From NCBI GenBank assembly GCA_937949615.1, contig CALEDQ010000027.1, positions 199,886 through 263,885 on the forward strand: a stretch of 64,000 bases of DNA, given 5' to 3'. The position numbers and the translations under genes are program-made. Origin of the DNA: an uncultured bacterium. GTDB taxonomy: Bacteria > Muiribacteriota > Ozemobacteria > Ozemobacterales > Ozemobacteraceae. The notes below the pieces were generated by a model, which had not been told where the DNA came from, ran no database searches, and saw only the letters and a list, made by a program, of their open reading frames with translations. How positions within the stretch are numbered: position 1 is the first letter of the stretch; each line of letters opens with the position of its first letter. Positions 58,001 to 64,000 of this stretch are shown piece after piece.

Positions 58001-60280
58001 TTATCCATGGCAGTCGCTGTTTTTTGAAGGGCAACCGCTGCAGCCGGCGCATGAATTGCACTGGCGGCCGATAAACGTATTGAGAAGAGTCCGCAGAAGA
58101 TACCAGCCCGCAAAGATGCCAACAAGAACGATGGTGACTGCCTCGGCGGCGGTGCCATTGCTTGCCTGCAGAGCCTCGCCGATTTTCAGGGCGGCAAAGC
58201 TGACGAGATAGGCTATCACAAAATATACCAGCAGCGAAAGTGCCGTAAACTTTGTCGAACCACTTTCGCGCCAGACAACGCCAAGGGTGGCGATACAGGG
58301 TATGTAGAGCAATGTGAACAACATGAAGACGAAGGCAGAAAGCTTGTTCATGCCGGTTTTCCTCATTCCCTTGCCAAGGTCTTCGTCATAGGGCAGGTAT
58401 AGAACGGTCAGGGTCGATACTACTGATTCCTTGGCCAGAAAACCCGGAATCAGCGAAACGGTCTCGCGCCAGCTGAAACCGAGCGGGGCCATGACCGGGT
58501 GCATCAGCTTGCCGATACGTGCCATGTAGCGGCCTTCCATCTGTTCGATGTCACGTTTGTGAGTGAGAGCGGCAATCTGCTCGGTCGTTTCGGCAGTAAC
58601 CGCCTGTGCTTTGAGAGCAGCCAGTTCGGCTTCGTAATTGAAGCTCAGGGGCACCTCACGCGGGAACACCGACAGAACCCAGATTACGATTGCACCAGCC
58701 AGAATTACGGTGCCGGCCTTTTCGACGAAGTGCATCGCCTTTTCGTAAAGCATGTGCCAGACACTGGCGGCGGTCGGCAGGCGATAGGGCGGCATTTCAA
58801 GCAGGAACGGGCTATTTTCGACGCTTTTGAAGAGGAAACTGGTCATGTGTCCGAGAAAGATCAGCACCAGCAGATTGACGAAGAATAATGAGAACATCCA
58901 GATACTCGGGTTTTCAGGAAAAAAGGTGCCACACAGCAATACCAGAACCGGCAGGCGGGCGGCACAGGTGACCAGCGGAATCAGCAGCATGGTGAGCAGG
59001 CGCTGAAAGCGGTTGTCGATGATGCGGGTGGCCAGCACTGCCGGCACGTTGCACCCCAGGCCCATGATCATCGGAATGAAGGCGCGGCCGTGCAGACCGA
59101 TACTGTTCATCATGCGGTCCATAATGAAGGCGGCGCGCGACATATAGCCCGAGTCTTCGAGAATCGCGATCCAGAAAAAGAGTATGAGAATATTGGGGAT
59201 AAAAACGAGAACGCCGCCAACGCCACTGATGACACCGTCGGCCAGCAGTTCCTGCAGCAGGCCTTCCTGAACGTTGGCTTTGACAAAGTTGCCGGCCATC
59301 TCTACGAGCGATTCCATCCAGCCCATCGGGATCTCGCCGAGTGAGAAGGTGGTCCAGAATACCCAGGCCATCATCAGCGCGAAGATTGGCAACCCAAGAA
59401 AACGGTGGGTGAGCACCGCATCGAGTTTTTCCTGCCAGGCTGGGATACTTTTGCCCGGAATCGTGGCGCAGGCGGCGATAAGTTTTTCGATACGGCGGTA
59501 GCGGTCAGAGGCAAGCTCACAGGCCAGGTCAATGACCTTGACCGGTTTTTCGCGGCCCTGGCTGAGTTGAGTGGCCAGCTGGCGCCTGATTTCCTGAACT
59601 TTTATGTCGGATTCGAGAGGTTTTAGGCTGATCAGTTCGCGCAGCGCATTGTAGCGTTGAACCGGCGTGGCAGAAGCCCATTTGAGACCCTGGCAGGCGA
59701 GCACGTCTTCGGCGGCCTTTTTCCAGAGATCGGGCAGCGCAAGCATGTTGTTGCAGCATTCAATGGTAAGGGACTCTGGTCGGCTCAGATAGTCGATCAT
59801 CGAGCTGACACCTTCGCCCCTGCGGGCAACGGTCGGGAAAGGGGTGGTGCCGGTAAAGCTCGAAAACTTCTGCAGGTCGATGCTGCCACCGGCCTGAGTG
59901 AACGAGTCGAAGCAGTTGAGGCTGACGACCGGGTTGACGCCGAGCTCGACCAGCTGGGTGGTCAGAAACAGGTTGCGCTCGAAATTGGCGATGTCGACGA
60001 CGTTGATAATGATGCCGGTTGCGGCTTCGTCGAGAGTTTTGAGAACGATTTCCTCTTCGGGAGTGGCCGGGGTAAGCGAGTAGGTGCCGGGCAGATCGTT
60101 GATGATCAGGCGCCCGTTGGCGGTGTCGGTGATGCCTTCAATCTTCTGCACCGTGACGCCGGGCCAGTTGCCGACGCGGTGGCGCTCGCCGGTGATGGCG
60201 TTGAACAGGCTGGTTTTGCCTGAGTTTGGATTGCCGACGAGATAGACATTGCGACTGTTGGTGGTGATTTTATTTGACAT
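58001..60280 (-). CDS. feoB: Ferrous iron transporter FeoB
   Basis: 759 residues. The N-terminal G domain has GNPNSGKTS (16-24, G1), NWPGVTV (G2 region), DLPGTYSL (G3) and LNCFD (G4). About eight to ten membrane helices form the Fe2+ channel with Gate motifs (IPMIMGLGCNVPAVLATR; WRETVSLIPGFLAKESVVSTL; quoted as PMIMGLGCNVPA and FLAKESVVSTL). The last 25 residues carry a Cys cluster (QCNSCAGCSGCPSKNSDC), like the FeoC-type metal or redox tail. It overlaps feoA by 11 bases. Confidence 0.96.
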   Translation of the reverse strand: MSNKITTNSRNVYLVGNPNSGKTSLFNAITGERHRVGNWPGVTVQKIEGITDTANGRLIINDLPGTYSLTPATPEEEIVLKTLDEAATGIIINVVDIANFERNLFLTTQLVELGVNPVVSLNCFDSFTQAGGSIDLQKFSSFTGTTPFPTVARRGEGVSSMIDYLSRPESLTIECCNNMLALPDLWKKAAEDVLACQGLKWASATPVQRYNALRELISLKPLESDIKVQEIRRQLATQLSQGREKPVKVIDLACELASDRYRRIEKLIAACATIPGKSIPAWQEKLDAVLTHRFLGLPIFALMMAWVFWTTFSLGEIPMGWMESLVEMAGNFVKANVQEGLLQELLADGVISGVGGVLVFIPNILILFFWIAILEDSGYMSRAAFIMDRMMNSIGLHGRAFIPMIMGLGCNVPAVLATRIIDNRFQRLLTMLLIPLVTCAARLPVLVLLCGTFFPENPSIWMFSLFFVNLLVLIFLGHMTSFLFKSVENSPFLLEMPPYRLPTAASVWHMLYEKAMHFVEKAGTVILAGAIVIWVLSVFPREVPLSFNYEAELAALKAQAVTAETTEQIAALTHKRDIEQMEGRYMARIGKLMHPVMAPLGFSWRETVSLIPGFLAKESVVSTLTVLYLPYDEDLGKGMRKTGMNKLSAFVFMLFTLLYIPCIATLGVVWRESGSTKFTALSLLVYFVIAYLVSFAALKIGEALQASNGTAAEAVTIVLVGIFAGWYLLRTLLNTFIGRQCNSCAGCSGCPSKNSDCHG

Positions 60281-60521
60281 CTGGTTTTATCTCAACATCG
60301 ATCAGGGCTGATTCAGTGCGGCGCAGGCCAACCTGGTAGCCACGGATTTCGTAGGTGGTCGGGTCACCCATGGGTGCCCGCTTTATGGCTTTGATTGGCG
60401 TGCCGGGCACGAAACCCATGTCGAGAAGTCGCCGGGCGGTGGGTGAAAGGGCGTCAATGTCGCGAATGGTGCCGGTGCTGCCTTCGGGCAGATCGGCGAG
60501 GCTGTATGTAGTTCTGACCAT
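60270..60521 (-). CDS. feoA: FeoA, small SH3-fold partner of FeoB
   Basis: 83 residues, normal for FeoA. MVRTTYSLADLPEGSTGTIRDI, then RRLLDMGFVPGTPIKAI, then YEIRGYQVGLRRTESALIDV, match the SH3-like fold. The start at 60521 is chosen because AAAGGCGG is properly placed; an ATG at 60560 would put the operator sites inside the gene. It leads the feoA-feoB-dtxR operon and is preceded by two DtxR-type operators. Confidence 0.92.
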   Translation of the reverse strand: MVRTTYSLADLPEGSTGTIRDIDALSPTARRLLDMGFVPGTPIKAIKRAPMGDPTTYEIRGYQVGLRRTESALIDVEIKPDVK

Positions 60522-60543
60522 TTTAGCCGCCTTTGAGATAAAA

Positions 60544-60557
60544 TTAGATGTGTCTAA
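60544..60557. promoter_or_regulatory. DtxR-type operator 1
   Basis: TTAGATGTGTCTAA: TTAGA-N4-TCTAA palindrome, 22 bases before the feoA start codon. It is identical in its outer ten bases to operator 2; the two centres are 19 bases apart, about two helix turns. Confidence 0.75.
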
Positions 60558-60562
60558 CATTA

Positions 60563-60576
60563 TTAGAATAGTCTAA
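60563..60576. promoter_or_regulatory. DtxR-type operator 2, over the -10
   Basis: TTAGAATAGTCTAA: same TTAGA-N4-TCTAA pattern. It contains the -10 hexamer of the feo promoter, so binding would block RNA polymerase. Confidence 0.8.
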
Positions 60577-60593
60577 TTTTACCTGAGAGTCAA
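60565..60593 (-). promoter_or_regulatory. Promoter of the feo operon
   Basis: On the minus strand TTGACT (complement of 60588-60593), 17 bases, TATTCT (complement of 60565-60570). The -10 lies inside operator 2. The start falls near 60558, between the two operators. Confidence 0.7.
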
Positions 60594-60649
60594 CAAAAAA
60601 AGGACAGGATGCAGGGCAAAAGCAAAAAAACTGATAATATGGTAAAAAA

Positions 60650-60678
60650 AATCTCCTGTGCCAACGGTGCAGGAGATT
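60650..60678 (-). terminator. Terminator of the TPR gene
   Basis: AATCTCCTG (60650-60658) pairs with CAGGAGATT (60670-60678), with two more pairs and wobble inside. On the minus strand eight T residues follow. It isolates the feo operon from the TPR gene. Confidence 0.88.
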
Positions 60679-60725
60679 ATTTTATTTCATCCGTCTGTTT
60701 TGTCTGTTCTGGTGCCAACAAATTT

Positions 60726-61469
60726 TTAATGATTAGCTAACGGGCTCAGAAACGAGCTTTGTATGTGGTCCTCATTGGCAGAACGATAGTCTCCCATCAT
60801 TTCGTAAATCTTTGCCCGCATTTTGTAATGACAAAAATCTTCAGGCTGAGCTTTTATGCAATAATTGCAATCAGCAAGCGCTTTTTCAAGCTCACCCATT
60901 TTGATATGGATTTCGATGCGGTAATGATACAGCATCATCCAGCCCGGGCTTTTTTCGATTGCCATGTTTATATCATTCATTGCATTAACATAATTGCCGT
61001 TCCAGAAATAATAAGAAGCACGATCAATATAGTATTCTCTTATTGGCAGTTTCTCGATTGCTTCGTCCAAAGCCTTGAAGGCAGCCTCAGTATTTCCCAT
61101 CAGTTTATGGATATATGCCAGAGGTTCATAATAGCCATACTCAGCGTCCGGGTCTTTTTTTACGGCTTCCTGGATGTCACTCAATGCTGCAGAAATGTTT
61201 CCGCAAAAAAAATGCAGTCTATGCCGCAGGTAATAGTAAAAATAATCCTTGTCGGGATTAATGGTAATTGCGACAGTCAAGTCTTCGATTGCTCGATCAA
61301 ATTGCCCCAGGGATTCAAGCACCTTGCTGCGTTCATGATACAGTGTCGCATCACCCGGATTCTTTTCGATTTTGCTGCTGTATTCCTTTAATTTCTTTGC
61401 GGCAGCTTCCAGGTCTCTGGCATTATCAGGATTTATTGTATCAGGCTTGAGTGACGGCAGTCGGAACAT
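60726..61469 (-). CDS. Cytoplasmic TPR protein
   Basis: 247 residues, no signal peptide. Five to six TPR units fill residues 35-235: ATLYHERSKVLESLGQFDRAIEDLTVAITINPDK and similar (RASYYFWNGNYVNAMNDINMAIEKSPG; LYHYRIEIHIKMGELEKALADC). TPR scaffolds bind partner proteins; none is indicated nearby. AAGGAG is well placed before the ATG. It has its own terminator and stands alone. Confidence 0.88.
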   Translation of the reverse strand: MFRLPSLKPDTINPDNARDLEAAAKKLKEYSSKIEKNPGDATLYHERSKVLESLGQFDRAIEDLTVAITINPDKDYFYYYLRHRLHFFCGNISAALSDIQEAVKKDPDAEYGYYEPLAYIHKLMGNTEAAFKALDEAIEKLPIREYYIDRASYYFWNGNYVNAMNDINMAIEKSPGWMMLYHYRIEIHIKMGELEKALADCNYCIKAQPEDFCHYKMRAKIYEMMGDYRSANEDHIQSSFLSPLANH

Positions 61470-61888
61470 TTAAAATCTCCTTTATGCCGAATATCGTATC
61501 ACTGATTTTTTCCGTTACCAACTGTGAAGGTCTTGTAATTATGTTTATCGGGGCGGCGACCCTGTTTTATGGGTGCCGCCGCCGTTCGGGGTGGGCTGTG
61601 GAAGGCTCTGGCGGGAAAAGGCGTGAAATTGCGGTAAAAATGGGGTTTTGTGGTGATATGGCCGGCTACGCGGGCTGTGGGGCAGGATCAGGGGCCGGGG
61701 GTGCGGCTGGTGGGGTGTTGGTGGTGGATCGAAGCAGGGCAGAAAAGCTGAAACGGCCCTGAGAGACGCGAAAGGGCTGAAAAGGCGCGTTAGCTACTTT
61801 CCTGGGACATGAGAGATTTAGCGGGGAAATTGGGGGCTGAAATGCCCCTGTATAAATAATTGTTGTTTAAATATACTTAATTTTCTTT
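61470..61888. other. Intergenic region with unexplained G-rich stretch
   Basis: About 420 bases. From 61550 to 61790 the + strand is strongly G-rich with many GGGG runs and few C runs. A 103-codon + frame overlaps it, but it starts inside the TPR gene and its Gly/Ala-rich end looks like composition, not protein. No RNA family (RNase P, SRP, tmRNA, 6S) was recognised. Confidence 0.5.
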
Positions 61889-62680
61889 TTATTTCACACG
61901 GTATTTAGACCATTCGAAATCGACCCAAGTGCTTTCATCACCGGGATTTAGCCGGGGCTTGTCTCGCTGTATTCTGAAAAGGTTTAAATAGCCGATACAA
62001 ATACTCTTTACATAAGAAATGCCGCCGCCACAAGTAAGCCTTGCATGTAACTGCTTATCGGTTTCATCCCAAATGTTTGTAGACGGATTTGGAGTTGCCA
62101 GATAGCTGATAAGACTGTTAACTTCTTCCTCAAACCTCATGTCTTTCGAGAGACACATCATAATTAACAACCGTTGCCAGATAAAATCAAGATACGAAAT
62201 AGGGCCTTTGCTACTTGCAAAGGCGAAATATTTCGGATCAAAAATATTATTGTCAAACTTCGTTTTATCAAATACAAAATTGTTCAACAAGGGCGTTCTC
62301 CGAGTCAGTATTTTGGCGATGACATCCTTGGGTAGTTTTTTCGTATCAATAACGGGGGGATGTTGTTGCAACAACATAGAGGCATCTTCGTCTGATCCTA
62401 CGCCAATAGCAATAGGCCAATATTCTTCAACGAATTCGGTTTCTTTAAGAAATCTTGTGAAGCTATTTGCAGAAAACCTGTGAGAAGAACAAAGCTCGGA
62501 TATATATCTTCCTTCTTCGGTTGAATACACCCGATCCCCAAATATTGGCTCATTGATATTTTCATCATTACCAACAGCTTTCAGCCAATATAAAGTAATA
62601 TCAACGAAGTCATTTGCTTGGGCTTGCGAAAGCATAAACATGAAAATAGCAAATGTTAAAATGAAATGTATTAGTTTCAT
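61889..62680 (-). CDS. Exported protein of unknown function, AT-rich cassette
   Basis: 263 residues. Signal peptide LIHFILTFAIFMFMLSQAQAN. The mature protein is helical (SFTRFLKETEFVEEYWPIAIG; YLDFIWQRLLIMMCLSKDMRF) with a Cys near position 225 (LTCGGG). No motif is recognised. GGGGGG is well placed before the ATG, and the preceding gene's TAA overlaps its start by one base, so the two are coupled. Codon use is AT-rich, unlike the genes to the left, as expected for recent transfer. It is the last gene of the cassette. Confidence 0.7.
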   Translation of the reverse strand: MKLIHFILTFAIFMFMLSQAQANDFVDITLYWLKAVGNDENINEPIFGDRVYSTEEGRYISELCSSHRFSANSFTRFLKETEFVEEYWPIAIGVGSDEDASMLLQQHPPVIDTKKLPKDVIAKILTRRTPLLNNFVFDKTKFDNNIFDPKYFAFASSKGPISYLDFIWQRLLIMMCLSKDMRFEEEVNSLISYLATPNPSTNIWDETDKQLHARLTCGGGISYVKSICIGYLNLFRIQRDKPRLNPGDESTWVDFEWSKYRVK

Positions 62681-63375
62681 TAGTCCCCCCAGTAGGAAAA
62701 TGTATAATCAACATATTTCCGAAATCTAACTTTCAAGTAATTAACACTGTTGAAAGGGATATCAAAAACAGAGATTCCTTTGTAGATATTATGATCTTTG
62801 AAATAGGTAAAACCTCTTAAATAGCCAATTGATTTTGCCAAATAAGACCAAATTTCAGTATTTGTGGCAATTCCCAGTCTTTTTATAATTGTGTCTTTTC
62901 CCAAATCAGGAAAATCAACCTTGATCGCTCCATATTTGCCACTGCCAAAAGAAGGGTCGTAAAGCCATGTTTGGGTTGATGAATCGGTATAAAAAACCAA
63001 GGCATGGCCATCATTTGGAGCAAAAAACATATAAAATCGATCTGTCGTGTTTACTTCAACATTCAGTTGGCGATCAATCACAACTTTCTGTATGTCGACA
63101 GGAGGGATTTTGTCTGCACCGGTATATCTGTTTGCGTAAGATTCAACCTCATCATTCCTTTCAACAACTGATTTCTCTGAACCAAAATGCCAAGCAACAC
63201 CGACATATTTAGCTTCTTCATCCAAGTTTTTGTTACGTTCGTTAAAATTTTTATAGAAATAGTCTATAGCTGCGCCATTAATTACCTCATGAGCATTAAG
63301 TTTTCCCTTAATTTCCCATGCAGTGCATCTACCTAAAATAAAAAAAAAGGCCAGTAATAAAATCTGTTTTTTCAT
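62680..63375 (-). CDS. Exported protein with possible papain-like His region, AT-rich cassette
   Basis: 231 residues from ATG 63375; the frame extends 15 codons upstream inside the end of the preceding gene. Signal peptide ILLLAFFFILGRCTA. The core includes YVGVAWHFGSEKSVVE and DGHALVFYTDSSTQTWLYDPSFG, the latter like the His strand of papain-fold or transglutaminase-like proteins, but no catalytic Cys is evident in the mature part. LGRC is not a good lipobox. Genes on both sides are also exported. Function unknown. Confidence 0.65.
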   Translation of the reverse strand: MKKQILLLAFFFILGRCTAWEIKGKLNAHEVINGAAIDYFYKNFNERNKNLDEEAKYVGVAWHFGSEKSVVERNDEVESYANRYTGADKIPPVDIQKVVIDRQLNVEVNTTDRFYMFFAPNDGHALVFYTDSSTQTWLYDPSFGSGKYGAIKVDFPDLGKDTIIKRLGIATNTEIWSYLAKSIGYLRGFTYFKDHNIYKGISVFDIPFNSVNYLKVRFRKYVDYTFSYWGD

Positions 63376-63391
63376 TCTCTTTGCCCTTATT

Positions 63392-63853
63392 TCAAAGATC
63401 TTGAAAAAACCATTGCCCATTAATTTTTACAATTGGTAAGGCAAATGATTTAGAACCAACGTCAACGGTTATTTGACCAACACGCTCCCCGTAACTGTCA
63501 TAATCGTCAGCCAAATGCGTCAATTTAGCGCTCTTAAGACTTTCTGCCATTTGAGGAAAATTCTCTTTATTTGCTTCAAACTTTTCTTTATAACCATCTT
63601 GTTCATTGCAAAGTTCAAAAATTTTATCAACATTTCCAGCTGTCAAAGCTTGCGAGAGTTCATTGACCCTAGCTTGCACGACTGGGCGCTCCTGTTCCAA
63701 AGTTTCTGGAACTGCTGGAGGCGCATATGGTGCGCTGCCGCCTGAGGATGAAGAATCTTTACTGAACCAATCAAAGACTCTACAACCGGTAGTAGCAAGC
63801 ATAATGCATAAAAGGAAAGCAACACAAAAGAAGACCCGATAAGGTTTTTTCAT
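63392..63853 (-). CDS. Lipoprotein with NTF2/DUF4878-like domain, AT-rich cassette
   Basis: 153 residues from ATG 63853 (GAGGT ten bases upstream; a GTG two codons earlier is too close). A hydrophobic stretch ends in the lipobox ATTGC, so the protein is lipid-anchored. A Ser/Gly/Pro linker (SSSSGGSAPYAPP) follows, then a domain (LSQALTAGNVDKIFELCNEQ ... GQWFFQDL) resembling small NTF2-like DUF4878 modules. It is the first gene of the three-gene cassette. The other two begin 17 bases after its stop and are coupled. Confidence 0.7.
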   Translation of the reverse strand: MKKPYRVFFCVAFLLCIMLATTGCRVFDWFSKDSSSSGGSAPYAPPAVPETLEQERPVVQARVNELSQALTAGNVDKIFELCNEQDGYKEKFEANKENFPQMAESLKSAKLTHLADDYDSYGERVGQITVDVGSKSFALPIVKINGQWFFQDL

Positions 63854-64000
63854 TAACACGTAAACCTCTGTTGTTTATTTTTAGGGTAGGAAAATAACAC
63901 ATTAAAGGACAAACCGACAATAAATATCTTTCAGCAAAAGATTTTTTGTAAGTGTTCACGTGGTGGCACTCCCACATGACCAGATTTTTGCGTAAGCACT
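63854..64000. other. Upstream region of the AT-rich cassette
   Basis: About 150 bases to the right edge. A 65-codon minus-strand frame overlaps the lipoprotein gene but has no ribosome site. CATGTGGGAGTGCCACCACGTG near 63960-63980 is an imperfect inverted repeat (read on the minus strand). No promoter hexamers are convincing. Confidence 0.35.

Noticed and set aside
60522..60560. Longer FeoA start at ATG 60560
   Set aside because: It would place both iron operators and the promoter inside or over the gene, and it has no ribosome site.
61451..61762. 103-codon + strand frame in the G-rich gap
   Set aside because: It starts inside the TPR gene, and its Gly/Ala/Arg-rich end looks like base composition rather than a protein.
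1..64000. tRNA, rRNA, CRISPR, transposon or integrase genes
   Set aside because: None found. Gaps were read on both strands without cloverleaf, direct-repeat array, transposase or integrase motif.

Overview
The window is chromosomal DNA from a diderm, probably anaerobic bacterium that has no close, well-named relative I can recognise. Base composition is moderately GC-rich, except for a clearly AT-richer block at the right edge (about 61,850-64,000). Signs of an outer envelope include lipoproteins, pseudopilins and many exported proteins. Signs of an anaerobic, iron-managing life include desulfoferrodoxin, FeoA/FeoB with a DtxR-type regulator, and a giant 2-hydroxyacyl-CoA-dehydratase/activase-type protein. 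The density of TPR and pseudopilin genes would fit a candidate phylum such as Riflebacteria, but that placement is a guess. I saw no rRNA, tRNA, CRISPR array or transposase.

Left third (1-27,237), nearly all on the + strand: the 3' end of valS, then tyrS and thrS with two small genes. These are followed by a long co-directional string: a TPR membrane protein, a GAF/class III nucleotide cyclase with a zinc-ribbon tail, an exported Lys/Pro-rich protein, a TAXI-type solute-binding protein, three pseudopilin-like genes and a lipoprotein. After two short minus-strand unknowns comes a tight eight-gene operon: coiled-coil membrane protein, MoxR ATPase, GATase-like membrane protein, ABC ATPase, ABC permease, DUF58 protein, BatA-like protein, and a vWA/GATase-like protein. 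It looks like one envelope-directed MoxR machine with its own ABC exporter.

Middle (27,298-44,155), mixed strands and mostly single genes: a SET-domain protein, a proline-rich exported protein behind a Fur-like box and a foldable leader, desulfoferrodoxin, a three-gene exported set (STI1-like, secretin-N0-like, TPR), a ChaN-like protein, an exported zinc-ribbon protein, rsgA, mutM, an SDR, and a B12-binding-type radical SAM protein. A secreted zinc metallopeptidase lies behind an excellent sigma-54 promoter, and recQ appears leaderless.

Right third (44,188-64,000), mostly minus strand: an ECF sigma factor with two membrane partners, a large exported beta-propeller, an ankyrin protein, and the 1444-residue activase/dehydratase. 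Then come a PQQ-type propeller with a cytidylate-kinase-like gene, a 48-residue orphan protein, and a feoA-feoB-dtxR operon with two matching DtxR-type operators on its promoter. A TPR protein follows, and last a three-gene AT-rich cassette of exported proteins. Strong intrinsic terminators separate most units; two of them share a GGGGCTGTCTCAT core.

Genes were assigned by reading motifs by eye; no database search was run. Family names for the well-known enzymes are secure, while names for exported and membrane proteins are tentative.
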